Made by a program: the position numbers and the translations under genes | NCBI RefSeq assembly: GCF_001659605.2 | Contig: NC_035174.2 | Span: 23,882,027 to 23,946,026 of the forward strand | DNA from: Manihot esculenta | Taxonomy: Eukaryota > Streptophyta > Magnoliopsida > Malpighiales > Euphorbiaceae | DNA: 64,000 nt | Direction of reading: 5' to 3' | Part shown: positions 23,405 through 36,142 of the stretch, one piece after another | Numbering within the stretch: the stretch's first letter is position 1 | Layout: every line of letters starts with the position of its first letter | Notes under the pieces: generated by a model | Databases searched by the model: none | Seen by the model: only the letters and a program-made list of their open reading frames with translations | Told to the model about the DNA's origin: nothing

Positions 23405-23626
23405 CTTAACTCTGAAAAAACAACACATAACATAGCATATCAGCATATAAGTAACCCATATTCTCAATAATGCACATGCATATCATGGCATTTCATAACA
23501 TCAAATAGACAAGACTCAACATCCTATCCTAGTGGACATGATTTCCTATTGTGCTTGACCAACTGTAACCTCTATGAGCCCGACACTCTCTCTATAGGTC
23601 CGATCATGTGAACCTAGGGCTCTGAT
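23405..23626 (-). other. Element 2 leader between primer site and gag
   Basis: This non-coding leader has an acceptor-like TTGTTTTTTCAG immediately upstream of the gag ATG. Its right end (CTGAT, 23622-23626) is the left copy of the element 7 target duplication. Element 7 landed inside the primer-binding site, so the rest of the site (ACCAAT) is at 42848-42853. Confidence 0.85.
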
Positions 23627-25114
23627 TGTAACAGCCCGGAAATCGGTACCCTCTTTGTAACGGCCCAAACTGCTCGGCACTAGGATCCAGATCGGCTTAA
23701 GGCCGCCGGGACCCGTAGTAAGCCTGCTATGAACTCTGTGTACCTGATAAAATCCCATACATGATCCAACTCGACTCCTAACTTTTCTTAAAACATTACC
23801 AGACTTAACCTTAAAAACCACTCAGATATACTAATCTGAAATAGCCCTTAGGGCTATCTGTAATACACCAGTGACACGTAACCAAGTAACCTCCATGCAC
23901 TATGCGCTGTGTCATAGAACCCACCCTGAAGGGTCAGCATATCATAAGTTAACTTGGCTACCATAGAGTCACAGGAATCAAACCTGGTCTTCTCTATTGG
24001 TCTCTCTATAGATCACAGGAATCAAACCTGGTCTTTCCTCTGCACTGGTCTTGGGTCAAAGGAAGTAATCCCTGTCTTCCCTCACAGTTATAATTCACTG
24101 GGTTTTCGAAACACAACATTTATTAAGCCTGGTTTGACTCATTTCTCATCAAGAAACTGAAAACAGGATACATGCATATACAAGGGATGAAATACTATAG
24201 GCAAAGCACATACTAATCCACAAGCACACTATCTGACTGTTTATTACATCTGTACTACATATCTCTTTAATTTACATCATGTCCACACTAACTATACACA
24301 AGCATACTGAAGCCAACACTCTGATGCTTCTGACTTCCCAGCTAACCTTGTCCCTGCAAAACTGGGATTAAGGGAAAGGGATGAGCTATAAAGCCCAGTG
24401 AGTAGAAACACTGAAAACAGTTCATTCATACGCATTTTATATGAAAATGCATCACAACTCAAACATTCCATATCTTGGATTAGACATGACCTCAAAACTC
24501 CCTCGACGGGCTATTGATGTCGCCTTGGTCCAATCCTCATAAACAATGAAAATGCAATGCACCATATTCGTGATTCTAATGCAATCACCCTAAGATATAT
24601 CATGGCATCCATGATGCATGAACTATGCTAACAAGCATTCTGTTATTTTAATATAAAATATTAAGTTTAGTTCTACTCACCTCTGCTCCTCTGGCAGAAA
24701 CTGTACTGACTCTGCAACTGCTAATCCTGACGACCTCCCTGAACTGTCGGGTCCAATCCTACACAAATGGACTCGAATGAGGTGTCAAACATACGCTTAT
24801 CAACGCTTAAACAATCCCCCATAACCCTTTCTGAACCTCTAAAAACAATCACACAAAGCATGCAAAAGAAGGCTGGACAGAACACATTCGGCGGCAGGTT
24901 CGGCGGCCGAATGTCCTGAACAGAGCCGAAACTCAAGTACCTTCGGCGGCCTAATATCGTCTTTCGGCGGCCGAACCCTTTCGGGGGCTACTTTCGGAGG
25001 CCGAAACCCCTAAACAGAGCCGAACCTCAAGGCACTCAGGGGCAAGCTGTGGCAGCCTAAGCCACCATGCAAGGGGTTCGGCGGCCGAATCCTCCCTTCG
25101 GCGGCCGAACCTGA
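23627..25114 (-). repeat. Element 7, 3' LTR, left piece
   Basis: The piece is collinear with 40535-42022 of the partner LTR, with very few differences by eye. It holds the conserved GATCGGCTTAAGGCCGCCGGG block, direct repeats of ATCAAACCTGGTCTT (about 23977 and 24021), splice-like sites and a TTCGG cluster at about 24885-25108. It ends at the element 8 target CCTGA. No gene. Confidence 0.9.
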
Positions 25115-27462
25115 TGTAATACCTGGCAGATTCAGACATCGGAATTTCTACCGTCCGGTGGAATTCGGGGATGTCCGAGATTTCTAGAAGGGTATGAGAA
25201 AGATTTTCTAAATATTTTAAAGTGTTTTAAAAGTTTAGGGTAGAAAACGAGTTGAGTTTTGTGGAGAATTGGCGAAAGGAGTTTCTGTCATGTTCGGCCC
25301 CCGAAGGTTAAGTTCGGCCGCCGAAAGTGCCTAATGTTCGGCCCCCGAACGTTGCATGGTTTTGCATGCAGTTTCGGCAGCCGAAACTGGAGTGGTCGGC
25401 TAAGTTGTGCATGCTCCTCAGTCCGTGGTTTGGCCAGGTGTTCACCTCCAGATCATGACCAGAGGTTAGGCCACGTCTCCCTTGACTCATCTGCAAGCTT
25501 TTATCAGTTTAGGCAGAGGGTTTGGTTGTGTTTTCAGTAAGTTTGAACGTTTTGAGAGAAAAGAGAGAAAAGAGAGGTTTTGGTGGTTGAAGCTTGAGAA
25601 GGGGATTTGCTGTGTTCAGGTTGTTCCTCTTCTAGTTTCAGGAGGTAAGGGAAGTCTTTAAGTTTGTTTTAATGGTTATTAATAGCTTTTTAAAGAGGTT
25701 ATGGGAGTTTATATAGAGTTGCATGCTTAGGTTAGTTTTGATGAGTTTATGGAGAAGTTTGATTATGTGTTATGCTTGTTGTTTTGTTGGGGTTAATAGG
25801 TAGTTTTAGACCCCTTTGTACATATACCAGAGTATATGTGAGTTGAGGCGTTGAGTTATGCATGTGGAGAGGAGTTGTTGGTTGTGCACGAAGCTGAGTT
25901 CTGGATGAACTCAGGTTCGGCCGCCGAAGGGAGGATTCGGCCGCCGAACCCCTTGCATGGTGGCTTAGGCTGCCACAGCTTGCCCTTGAGTGTTTTTGAG
26001 GTTTCGGCCGCCTAAAGTGGAGATTCGGCCGCCGAAGGTATGCCAGTTTCGGCTCTGGACAGGGCATTCGGCCGCCGAACCTGCAGCCGAATGTGTTCTG
26101 TCTAGTTTTTCTTTTGTATGCTAAATGTGATTGTTTTGAGGTATTCAAGAGGGATTTTGGGGAGATGTTTATCAGTAATATAGAGTATATTTGGTACCTC
26201 ATTTGAGTCCTTCATTATAGGGTTGGACCCGAGGAACCGAGGTGTTTAGCAGTAGTAGCTGCTTCAGAGTTAGAGTTGGTCCAGAGCTAGTTAGCCCAGA
26301 GTTAGCCAAGCAGAGGCTACAGGTGAGTGGAACTAAACTGAATATTTTATTTTGAAAAATGACACGATTCTAGCATGATCCATGCATCATAAACTGCCAT
26401 GTTATGTATTAGGTTGTATTGCATTAGAATTCACGAAGATGATGCATTGCATAAGATGTTGTTTATGTGGATGAATGTTGGATGATCCTTAGCCCTTGAT
26501 AGAGCACAGAGTACAGATATAGAGATATGGCATGAGGTAGCCATACCAGGTCGCCCCTGGATAGTCTAGGTCGCTCCTGGTACTATAAGATAGACAGTTT
26601 GACCTGACTCAGATAGAGAAGTCCAGGTGAGGCCTAATCGCCCCTGGCACAGTTGGCCTTGTGATAGAGTCAGGAAAGAGAAGTCCAGGTGAGGCCTAAT
26701 CGCCCCTGGCAAGTTGGACATATTGTTATATGTATACAGTAAAGGGCTATTGGTGACAAGTTCATCCTTAAGGTGATATGTTTGTGATGTGATACATTTC
26801 ATGAAAGCATGTAATTAATGAACTGTTTACTGTTCCTTCTCACTGGGCTGTAGTAGCTCATCCCACTCCCTTAACCCCAGTTTTGCAGGTTCTGAGATAG
26901 CTATGGGAAGTCAAAGTCAGCAAGAGTACAGAGAATAGTGATGCATGAATGTATGGTTGTAATAGCATAGTGGACATGATGTAATTAAAAGATTAGTTGT
27001 CATGTAACGTATTGATATGTACTGTCAGTTACTGGATAGACTTGTGCTTTCTTTAGTGTCTTTGCCATAGTGTGATGTATGATTAATCCCTTTGTACATG
27101 CATCCTGTTTTACGTTTCTTGATGAGAAATGTGTGAGTTGGGCTTAACGTATGGCTTTGATGAGATACCAATGGGATGTGTTACAGATAAAAAGGGTTTC
27201 AATCCCTTGACCCACAGCAGATAGTAGTCCCTGGTATAGGCCCTGAGGGCCATTTCAGATTGACATATCTGAGTAGCAGCAGTTAAGCCTACAGAGTTTT
27301 ACAAGATTGTTGAGTCGTTTTGTATCATGTATGGAATTTATCAGGTACACAGAGAATATAGTTGGCTGACTACGGGTCCCGGCGGCCTTAAGCCAATCTG
27401 GATCCTAGTGCCAGTGATGGTTCGGACCGTTACTACGGGGTACCGGTTTCCGGGTCATTACA
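25115..27462 (+). mobile_element. Element 8: Tekay-type solo LTR, TSD CCTGA
   Basis: It is a 2348-bp LTR running TGTAATACCTGG...GGTCATTACA, flanked by CCTGA at 25110-25114 and 27463-27467. The partner LTR of element 7 has the empty site. It is a distinct subfamily with no TATATAAG near its start. It contains TTCGG clusters at 25292-25384 and 25915-26095, splice-like sites at 25645, 26220, 26323 and 26888, and two tandem copies of AGTCCAGGTGAGGCCTAATC followed by GCCCCTGG (about 26619 and 26681). No gene and no internal element sequence, so a solo LTR. Confidence 0.93.
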
Positions 27463-27467
27463 CCTGA

Positions 27468-28287
27468 GTTCATCAGGAACTCAGCTTCGTGCACAACCTC
27501 TCTCTTTCATCTTTTCCTCCTCTCTAAACATGCATAACTCCAAACCTCACCTTACATATACTCAAGTATATGCTCCAAAGGGGTCCAAAACTACCTATCA
27601 ACCCCAACAAACAACACTCATAACACATAATCAAACTTCTCCATAAACTCATCAAAACTAACCTAAGCATGCAACTCTACATAACTCCCATAACCTCTTT
27701 AAAAAACTATTAAAAAACCATTAAAACAAACGTAAAGACTTCCCTTACCTCCTGAAATCAGAAGAGGAACAACCAAACTCAGCAACTCCTCCTCCAAAGC
27801 TTCAAACCCTCACAACTCTTCTTTTCTCTCCAAAACGTTCAAAACCTTTTGCAAATGATCAACCCTCTGCATAGGCTGATTAAAAACTTGTAGATGAGTC
27901 AGGAGAAACATGGCCTAACCTCTGGTCATGATCTGGAGGTGAACACCTGGCCAAATCACGGACTGAGGAGTGTGCACAGCTTAACCGACCATCCCAGTTT
28001 CGACTGCCGAAACTGCATGCAAAACCATGCAACTTTCGGGGGCCAAACTTAACATTCGGGGCCCGAACATTGGGCACTTTCGGCGGCCGAACTTCACATT
28101 CGGGGGCCGAACATGACAGACACTCCTTTGGCCATTTCTCCCTAAAACTCAACTATTTCCTAATCAAACCGTTAAAATACTTTAAAACATTTTAGAAAAC
28201 CTTCACTCTACCCTCAGGAAACCTCTGACATCCTTGAATCCCACCGGACGGTAAGAATTCCGATGCCGGGTGTAGCCGGGTATTACA
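27468..28287 (-). repeat. Element 7, 3' LTR, right piece
   Basis: The piece is collinear with 42023-42842. It contains the hairpin CTGAGTTC...GAACTCAG at its left end, a donor-like site, and a TTCGG cluster at about 28000-28110. It ends CCGGGTATTACA. 1488 + 820 bp equals the 2308 bp of the partner LTR. No gene. Confidence 0.9.
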
Positions 28288-28649
28288 ATCTACCCCCCTT
28301 ACAAAAACATTCGTCCTCGAATGTTAAAAACAACAAAGAAACCATCAAGACCTCAACCTATTCCTGAATTCCACAGCTTTCGCTGCACTACTCTGATCCT
28401 TACTCCTCTTTCTCTTTATCTTTTTCTAACTTTCACTTTCTAACTCTCAATAGGTGATACTCAAATCTCTGATCACATCAAAATAATAATCAACTCTTTT
28501 ATCAAATCAGCTAGTAGATCATCAGTCTTACCTAAACTAATCTCTTGGTGAAACTCTCAGTCTTTAATTCTCTCAACAGATACCAATCTGTACTCTGATC
28601 ATACCAATCTGTAAATCCACTCAACTTTAATTAGAACAGCTAGTAGATC
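28288..28649 (-). pseudogene. Element 7 PPT and 3' internal remnant
   Basis: Next to the LTR the minus strand reads AAGGGGGGTAGAT (PPT) preceded by the inverted repeat AACATTCGAGGACGAATGTT. The rest has no open frame, but parts resemble the RT segment around the DLRSGYHQ region, badly decayed. It ends AGATC (28645-28649), the left TSD of element 9. Confidence 0.65.
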
Positions 28650-30929
28650 TGTAACGACCCCAAAATGGACCGTCACCGGCGCTAGGATTCAGGTCGGCTT
28701 AAGGCCGCCAGAACCCGTAGCAAGCCTGCTATACTCTCTGTGTACCTGTAAACCTCATACATGATCATACATTTTATGTGAAAATAAAACTCTTTTCTGA
28801 ACCAAGGCTCAACCTGTGCATGCACTATCTCTGTACTCTGTACTCATGTACTCTGTACTCTGTATCCCTGACTAGAGCTTGCTCTAGATGGGTTCACTCA
28901 TACCTGTTAAGCCTGGTTTTCACATACAGGAAAACATATATACATATACAGATCATGTACAACACATACATCACTAGGTCAAGCAACAACTATTATATCT
29001 CTTTAATATTACATGTCCACTCTAAGCTATTACAGATCTCTTTACTTTTTCTGTACTCTGCTGGACTGTCCCTTCCTGTACACTGTACACTGAATGCTGA
29101 ACCTGCAAAACTGGGGTTAAGGGAGTGGGATGAGCTCTATAGCCCAGTGAGTAGAACAGTAAAGCATCTCAGTAAAATATGATCTCATGGAATGCACCAT
29201 ATCACAGACAAGCCACATCAAGAGTAAACCTGTCACCACATAGTCCCAGTAACTCTGTGCCAGGGCGTAGAATCGAGCACCTGGTCTTCCTGTCATATAT
29301 GTATATGTGTATATAACACCTGTGAACTTACCATTGCCAGGGCGTAGTCAAAGGCTCCTGGACTTTGCTATATACCTGCCAGGGCGTAGTCAAAGGCTCC
29401 TGGTCTTTGCTATACGTGCCAGGGCGTAGTCAAAGGCTCCTGGTCTTCCTGTCTGTGACTATTGGATCATTCAGCATTTACTCACATCATCAAATAACAA
29501 TGCAATGCAACATATTCGTGAATACTAATGCAAGCAACCTATGGCATAAACATGATGCATGAGATATGCTAAAAGCAGCTTGTGGTTCAATTAAAAATCA
29601 TCAGTCTTAAGTTTAGTTCCACTCACCTCGGGCTAATTGGACTGACTGACTCTGCAGGTTCTGAATCTCTGGAGCAGTACTCACTGCTGCTCTCTCTGGT
29701 TCCTCTGGTCTGTATAAGCACATAAAGACTCAAATGAGGGACCAAACAAGCTTATGACCGACTCTATTAACCTCCCCAAGAATCCCCTTACACTCACTCT
29801 AATAGTCATGCAAAGCAAGCAAAAGAAAGCTGGACAGAACACTTTCGGCGGCAGGTTCGGCGGCCGAATGTCCTCTCCAGAGACGAAACTCAAGCATCTT
29901 CGGCGGCCGAATCTCTATGTTCGGCGGCCGAACCCTTTCGGGGGCAAGTTTCGGAGGCCACAAGGCACTCCAGAGACGAAAGTCTCTAACCTTCGGCGGC
30001 ACCTTCGGCGGCCGAATCCCCCAAACAGAGCCGAACATGCACAACTCGCGGGGGCAAGCTATGGCAGCCTAAGCCACCATGCAAGAGGTTCGGCGGCCGA
30101 ATGAACCTTCGGCTACCGAACCTGAGTTCATCCAGAACTCAGTTTCAACGGCAAACCTTCTCCTTCTTTCCTTCAACTTCTCAACCCATGCCAACTTCAC
30201 CTCCTCAACATACATATACTCATGTATATGATCACAGGGGTCCAAAACTAGCTAATAACCCCAAACAACAAAACAAACATACATATAAACATGTAGCCAT
30301 GCATAACTCATCAAAACTATCATTAAGAACCTAAACATGCATTTCCTTCCATACATCCCCCTAAAACCTTCAGAAAACATATACACAGGTTCTAACTCGT
30401 CCCTTACCTTTGTAAACAGGAAGATGCACGTTCAGAACAAGGGAAAACGGATCAACCTCTCAAACTCTCAAAAACGTAACTTTAGTTTCTCTCAAACTCT
30501 CTCAAACTCACTTTTGCAAGCACCTCAAGCTTCTGTATGATCACCCAAAACATGTACAGGTGAGTCATAGAGACGTGGCCATTTCATGGCAAGAATCTGA
30601 GGCCAACACTTGTCAAAAACCATGACTCAGCTCACCAGCCAACTCATCGTCGGCTGCCCAATCACATGCAAGACCATGCAATCGTTCGGGGGCCGAACTC
30701 ACCTTCGGAAGCCGAACACCTTCGGTGGCCGAACTTACTTTCGGCGGCCGAACTTGGCTCAACTGCCTTAGGTCATTTCAACTCAAAACTCACTTCCCTT
30801 AACCTTAAAACATTTAAACACATCATAACACTTAATAACACACAACTCCTACCCTTAGATAGAATCCCAATACCCCGGATTCCGCCAGATAATAGGAATT
30901 CTGGTGCCGGATTCTAGCCGGGTATTACA
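28650..30929 (-). repeat. Element 9, 3' LTR
   Basis: The LTR runs TGTAACGACC...GGTATTACA on the + strand. It has three tandem GCCAGGGCGTAGTCAAAGGC units (about 29336-29440), TTCGG clusters 29843-30122 and 30688-30755, the hairpin CTGAGTTC-ATCCA-GAACTCAG near 30122, and palindromic CTAGAGC-TT-GCTCTAG near 28874. Small reading frames here recur in every LTR copy only because the LTRs are repeats. Confidence 0.95.
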
Positions 30930-30942
30930 TTCTCCCCTCCTT
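30930..30942 (-). other. Element 9 polypurine tract
   Basis: The minus strand reads AAGGAGGGGAGAA immediately before the 3' LTR, identical to that of elements 4 and 11, with the inverted repeat AACATCCGAGGACGAATGTT just upstream. Confidence 0.9.
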
Positions 30943-31011
30943 AAGAACATTCGTCCTCGGATGTTCCTAAAACACATAAAAACAAAACAAAATACAAGGA
31001 GGAAACTAACC

Positions 31012-34000
31012 TCAAAACAAATATGGATACTGCTGGAGCATAGACTCCCGCGTCTCCCATGTGCACTCTTCTAGGTTATGGTGGTTCCATAAAACTTTCA
31101 CCATCGGAATCTCCTTGTTCCTTAGCTGTCTGATCTGCGTGTCCAGAATCCGCACTGGCTGCTCTATATAGGTGAGATCTGTATGAATCTCCACCTCAGG
31201 CTCACTCAGAACCTGATTCGGATCTGACACAAACTGTCGTAGCATAGAAACATGAAATACCGGGTGAATCCTCTCCATAGAAGCAGGTAAATCCAGCTTA
31301 TACGACACATTTCCGATCCTCTGCAACACCTCAAAGGGTCCAATGTACCGTGGAGCTAATTTACCCTTCTTCCCAAAACGAACCACTCCTTTCATTGGAG
31401 ACACTTTCAGTAATACCCAATTACCTTCTTGAAACTCTAACTGCTTTCTGCGAACGTCTGCATAACTTTTCTGTCTACTCTGAGCTGTTCTGATTCTCTC
31501 TCTGATCATGGGCACCATTCTACTGGTAATGTCTACTAACTCTGGCCCTGCAAGAGCTTTCTCTCCTACCTCTTCCCAGCAAACAGGGGATCTGCACTTC
31601 CTCCCATACAAAGCTTCATAAGGAGCCATCCCAATGCTAGCATGATGACTGTTATTGTAGGCAAACTCCACCAAAGGTAGATGCTGCCTCCAAGAACCGC
31701 CAAAGTCTAACACACATAGGCGAAGCATATCCTCTATGGTCTGGATGGTCCTTTCTGACTGTCCATCAGTCTGTGGGTGGAAAGCAGTACTAAAATCCAA
31801 TCTCGTGCCCATCGCACTTTGCAGACTCCGCCAAAAGCGGGAGGTAAACTGTGGTCCTCTGTCTGAAACTATAGACACTGGGACTCCATGTAATCTCACT
31901 ATCTCATCCAGATAGACCTGTGCCAACTTATCCACAGAATAGTTATTCCGTACTGGAAGAAAATGAGCAGATTTCGTAAGTCTGTCCACAATCACCCATA
32001 TCGAGTCTATCCTGTTGGATGCTACTGGTAAACCCACTACAAAATCCATGGCTATGTTCTCCCATTTCCACTCTGGAATCGGTAATGGGTTAAGCATTCC
32101 GGCTGGTTTCTGATGTTCTAATTTCACCCTCTGACAAACCTCACAGGCTGTCACGAACTGCGCCACTTCTTTCTTCATGGCTGGCCACCAATAGATCCTT
32201 TTCAGATCCTGATACATCTTGGTAGCTCCTGGGTGAACACTATACCTCGCATTATGAGCTTCCCTCATAATGTCTTCCTTCACACTGCCCCTATCTGGTA
32301 CACAAAGTCGACTTCCATAGCGAAGGATCCCTTTACTATCAAATCTGAACTCTGCATTGTTGCCTGACTGAACAGTCCTGGCAATTTTCATCAATTCAGG
32401 GTCCTCATGCTGTCTCTGAGCTATCTGCTCCAGAAACACAGGTGTCACTCTCATCTGTGCTATCAATGTACCTGTACCAGACAACTCTAGCTGTAATCCC
32501 TCGTCAAAGAGCTTATAAAGCTCCATCACAACTGGTCTCCGCTCTGCTGCTATATGGGATAAACTGCCTAGTGACTTCCGGCTTAGGGCGTCTGCAACAA
32601 CATTCGCCTTACCCGGATGATACTGGATCTTACAATCATAATCACTGAGCAATTCTACCCATCTCCGTTGCCTCAAATTCAGCTCTCTCTGACTCAAGAT
32701 GTATTGTAAACTCTTGTGATCGGTGAAGATCTCGCATTTAACTCCATAGAGGTAATGCCGCCACATCTTAAGTGCAAAGATAACTGCTGCCATCTCTAGG
32801 TCATGGGTAGGGTAATTCAACTCGTGCTTCTTCAACTGTCTAGACGCATAAGCTATTACTCTATCATTCTGCATCAATACACAACCCAATCCCATTCGAG
32901 ATGCATCACAGAACACTGTGAACTCTTCATTACTGACAGGCAGAGCTAACACTGGTGCTGTTGTCAATCTCTTCTTGAGCTCTTCAAAGCTCTCTTCACA
33001 CTGGTCTGACCAGATAAACTTCTGGTTCTTCTGAGTCAATTTGGTCATAGGAGCTGCTATCTTTGAGAAGTTCTGAACGAACCTCCTGTAATAACCTGCC
33101 AGTCCCAAAAAGCTTTTAATCTCAGTCACTGTCGTGGGTCTGGGCCAGTTAGTTACAGCTTCTATCTTCTTGGGATCTACCTCAATACCCTCTGCTGATA
33201 CCACATGTCCCAAGAAGGAAATGCTCCCCAACCAAAACTCACACTTCGAGAACTTGGCATACAAACCATGCTCTCTCAGTGTCTGCAAAACAATCCTCAG
33301 ATGCTGGGCATGCTCCTCTGCATCTCTGGAATACACTAAGATATCATCGATAAACACAATGACAAAGTGATCCAGAAACTCACTAAATACTCTGTTCATG
33401 AGATCCATGAATGCTGCAGGGGCGTTAGTCAACCCGAACGGCATCACTAAGAACTCATAATGCCCATATCTGGTCCGAAAAGCTGTCTTAGGCACATCTG
33501 CCTCTCTGACTCTCAACTGATGATACCCAGATCTCAGATCTATTTTCGAGAAACAACCTGCTCCAGCTAGCTGGTCAAATAGATCATCAATCCGAGGTAA
33601 GGGATACCTATTCTTGATAGTGACCTTGTTCAACTGTCTGTAGTCGATACAAAGTCTGAGGGATCCATCCTTCTTTCTGACAAAGAGCACTGGAGCACCC
33701 CAAGGTGAGGTACTAGGGCGGATGAAACCCTTATCTACCAAGTCCTGCAACTGTTCTTTCAACTCTGTTAACTCAGCTGGCGCCATCCTGTAGGGAGGTA
33801 TAGAGATAGGTCTGGTACCTGGCAATAATTCAATGTCAAACCCTATCTCCCTATCAGGTGGTAGTCCTGGCAAATCGTCTGGGAACACATCGAGAAACTC
33901 TCGGACTACTGGTACTGTGGCTGGTTCCCTAACCTGACTATCTAGCTCTCTCACATGAGCTAGAAACCCCTGACAACCCCTCCTAAGCAAACGACGAGCC

Positions 34001-35922
34001 TGAAGGGCTGAAATCATACCTCTGGGTGTACCTCTCCTGTCTCCTCTGAAGACACACTCTGACCCATCCTGGTCTCTGAGACTCACTAGCTTCTCTCGAC
34101 AGTCCAACGTAGCACTATATGCAGATAGCCAATCCATCCCTAGAATGACATCAAAATCTGTCAAGTCTAGAACCACAAGGTCAGCTGGAAGGCATCTACC
34201 CTCTATAAACACTGGACTGAAACGACAGACTGACACTGCCACTGATGGGTCACATCTAGGTCCACTGACCCAGAGAGGATACTCTAACTCAGAACTGATC
34301 AAACCCAACCTCTCTATGGCTCTCGAAGCAATAAAGGAATGAGAAGCACCGGGGTCCATCAAAGCATACACATCTGAACACCCAATGATGAGATTACCTG
34401 ACACCACTGTGTTCGACGTGTTAGCCTCCTCCTGTGTCACTGTGAAAATCCGTGCTGGGGCTACCGGATTTCCACCTCGGGAACCTGCTGCTGAAGTAGA
34501 GGCTACCCCTCTCCCTCTACCTCTGCCACTACTCTGAGGCATGACTGAAGCTACTGGCCGTACAACTGGCTGTACCACACTGCCTGAACTCATCTGCTGG
34601 GATGGTGCAAAAGTCATCTGCGGACAATCCCGAGCAATATGCCCTTCCTGTCCACATCGAAAACAAACTGTAGATCCCAACCGACAAACTCCGCCATGTG
34701 GTTTTCCGCATCGTCTGCAGACTGGAGCTGTGCCAGAGCTTGAGCCACTACCTATTCCCAGACCTGACTTGACTTTACTCCAGAACCCTTTCCTTGTTCC
34801 TCTCGCTCTATCCCATCTTTTACTGCCTGTAGAACCTGAACTGGGGGCTTTAGAACCCGAAGCTTGTGCCTGTGACTGTTTCTGAATATTGGCACTAGCT
34901 TCCATTTTCCTGGCTGCATCTATAATAGAGTGAAAACTCTCCTTCTCAGCTGGAAGGATCAAAGAAGAATACCTGGGATGAAGTCTCATGGTATATCTCC
35001 TTGCTTTCTTCTGATCAGTATCATAGGCTTGACCCACGTACTGAAGCAGATCCAGGAACTTATCTGTGAATTCATCAACACTCATCTCATCTGTCTGTCT
35101 TAACTGTTCAAATTCAATTATCTTCATCTCCCTTGAACTGTCAGGAAAAGCCCACCCTGCAAACTCATTGGCGAACTCTCCCCATGACATACTGTCCATT
35201 CTAGGCTCCACATAATTCTTAAACCATTCTCTGGCCTTCCTACACTTTATTGTGAAACCTGCCATCTCAATGGCTCTCCTATCATCTGCTCCCAATTCAC
35301 TGGTAATCATCCTAACTGCTCTGAGGTAATCAAATGGATCATCTCCCGTATTGTATTTCGGAGCATCCAATTTCAAATACTCCGTCATTTGAACTTTACC
35401 TCTAGATGAGCTAGGTTCATGCCTGTCAACAACAGGGGCTACTGGTTCTGGTGGTAGTACTGGTTCATTGGGTTCATTTAACTCTAAGTGTGCTGCACTT
35501 GGATGTATAGGGGAAGATGGATACATAGGATATGGTGGATAGTAGTGAGGATATGGCATATATGGCATGTATGTAGGATATGGGTCAAAACGAGAGTATT
35601 CCGACATACCCTCCATCGGATACTCTGGCTCCTGAAACAAGGATGGATAGCCATAATCTGAGGCCTGAACGCCTCCCTCGGAATCGCCCATACCTTCATC
35701 CATAGACGGATCAGTCTCCATAGCCTCCCTCTCTTCCTCTGATCTTCCTCCTCTAACTACTCCTCTTCTGCTCTCGTCCACAGACCTTCTAGGGTCTATT
35801 GACATGCCTTCCCTGCTAGATCTCTGAGACCTTGCCCTTGGCAATGCAGGAGGACGAGCAGCTGGTCTCTCACTCTCTGGTGGGACTCCAGTCAATCGAA
35901 CTGATCGACGAGTTCCTCGCAT
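31012..35922 (-). CDS. gag-pol: Element 9 gag-pol polyprotein with chromodomain (1636 aa, intact)
   Basis: A single open frame from [14 protein letters not shown] encodes the full set of proteins. The N-terminus is basic and disordered, with a Pro/Tyr-rich stretch at about 107-165. The gag core is at about 178-335. Two zinc knuckles lie at 402-434, the first with unusual CX2CX3HX3C spacing, the second canonical. Protease has D523-P-G-A. RT spans about 710-890 with F-I-D-D at 857-860. RNase H residues are D1006, E1043, D1068 and D1111. Integrase has the zinc site H1223/H1230/C1260/C1263 and catalytic D1293, D1354, E1390 (D,D-35-E). GPF is at 1528-1530 and the chromodomain at about 1585-1636. 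No catalytic residue is missing. Gag and pol share one frame, so protease would cut both from one precursor. The start is the ATG shared by all family members, 8 nt after an acceptor-like TTTCCAG. Confidence 0.97.
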   Translation of the reverse strand: MRGTRRSVRLTGVPPESERPAARPPALPRARSQRSSREGMSIDPRRSVDESRRGVVRGGRSEEEREAMETDPSMDEGMGDSEGGVQASDYGYPSLFQEPEYPMEGMSEYSRFDPYPTYMPYMPYPHYYPPYPMYPSSPIHPSAAHLELNEPNEPVLPPEPVAPVVDRHEPSSSRGKVQMTEYLKLDAPKYNTGDDPFDYLRAVRMITSELGADDRRAIEMAGFTIKCRKAREWFKNYVEPRMDSMSWGEFANEFAGWAFPDSSREMKIIEFEQLRQTDEMSVDEFTDKFLDLLQYVGQAYDTDQKKARRYTMRLHPRYSSLILPAEKESFHSIIDAARKMEASANIQKQSQAQASGSKAPSSGSTGSKRWDRARGTRKGFWSKVKSGLGIGSGSSSGTAPVCRRCGKPHGGVCRLGSTVCFRCGQEGHIARDCPQMTFAPSQQMSSGSVVQPVVRPVASVMPQSSGRGRGRGVASTSAAGSRGGNPVAPARIFTVTQEEANTSNTVVSGNLIIGCSDVYALMDPGASHSFIASRAIERLGLISSELEYPLWVSGPRCDPSVAVSVCRFSPVFIEGRCLPADLVVLDLTDFDVILGMDWLSAYSATLDCREKLVSLRDQDGSECVFRGDRRGTPRGMISALQARRLLRRGCQGFLAHVRELDSQVREPATVPVVREFLDVFPDDLPGLPPDREIGFDIELLPGTRPISIPPYRMAPAELTELKEQLQDLVDKGFIRPSTSPWGAPVLFVRKKDGSLRLCIDYRQLNKVTIKNRYPLPRIDDLFDQLAGAGCFSKIDLRSGYHQLRVREADVPKTAFRTRYGHYEFLVMPFGLTNAPAAFMDLMNRVFSEFLDHFVIVFIDDILVYSRDAEEHAQHLRIVLQTLREHGLYAKFSKCEFWLGSISFLGHVVSAEGIEVDPKKIEAVTNWPRPTTVTEIKSFLGLAGYYRRFVQNFSKIAAPMTKLTQKNQKFIWSDQCEESFEELKKRLTTAPVLALPVSNEEFTVFCDASRMGLGCVLMQNDRVIAYASRQLKKHELNYPTHDLEMAAVIFALKMWRHYLYGVKCEIFTDHKSLQYILSQRELNLRQRRWVELLSDYDCKIQYHPGKANVVADALSRKSLGSLSHIAAERRPVVMELYKLFDEGLQLELSGTGTLIAQMRVTPVFLEQIAQRQHEDPELMKIARTVQSGNNAEFRFDSKGILRYGSRLCVPDRGSVKEDIMREAHNARYSVHPGATKMYQDLKRIYWWPAMKKEVAQFVTACEVCQRVKLEHQKPAGMLNPLPIPEWKWENIAMDFVVGLPVASNRIDSIWVIVDRLTKSAHFLPVRNNYSVDKLAQVYLDEIVRLHGVPVSIVSDRGPQFTSRFWRSLQSAMGTRLDFSTAFHPQTDGQSERTIQTIEDMLRLCVLDFGGSWRQHLPLVEFAYNNSHHASIGMAPYEALYGRKCRSPVCWEEVGEKALAGPELVDITSRMVPMIRERIRTAQSRQKSYADVRRKQLEFQEGNWVLLKVSPMKGVVRFGKKGKLAPRYIGPFEVLQRIGNVSYKLDLPASMERIHPVFHVSMLRQFVSDPNQVLSEPEVEIHTDLTYIEQPVRILDTQIRQLRNKEIPMVKVLWNHHNLEECTWETRESMLQQYPYLF

Positions 35923-36125
35923 CTTTACTCTGGAAACACAACATATAACATATCACTTAGCACATAAACATCACATATCACTCATACACATGCAACACTC
36001 ATGGCATATCATAGCAGATAGGACTCAAGACCCTATCCTAGTGGACATGATTTCCTATTGTGCTTGACCACTTCTAACCTGTCTGAGCCCAACACTGTCT
36101 CTATAGGTCCGATCATGTGAACCTA

Positions 36126-36139
36126 GGGCTCTGATACCA
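36126..36139 (-). other. Element 9 primer-binding site (initiator tRNA-Met)
   Basis: The minus strand reads TGGTATCAGAGCCC three bases inside the 5' LTR, complementary to the 3' end of initiator tRNA-Met. The 200-nt leader to gag (35923-36125) is non-coding and almost identical to that of element 11. Confidence 0.92.
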
Positions 36140-36142
36140 ATC

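Noticed and set aside
28778..29182. 134-codon frame starting MKIKLFSEPRLNLCMHY, repeated at 36271 and in related form at 11235, 45937 and 53316
   Set aside because: Its repetition is explained by LTR identity. It appears on either strand relative to the window, is antisense to the LTR direction, and is broken or shortened in diverged LTRs.
31012..35922. Endogenous pararetrovirus (caulimovirid) as an alternative for the intact polyprotein
   Set aside because: LTRs, primer-binding site, PPT, integrase, chromodomain and TSD are all present, and there is no movement protein.
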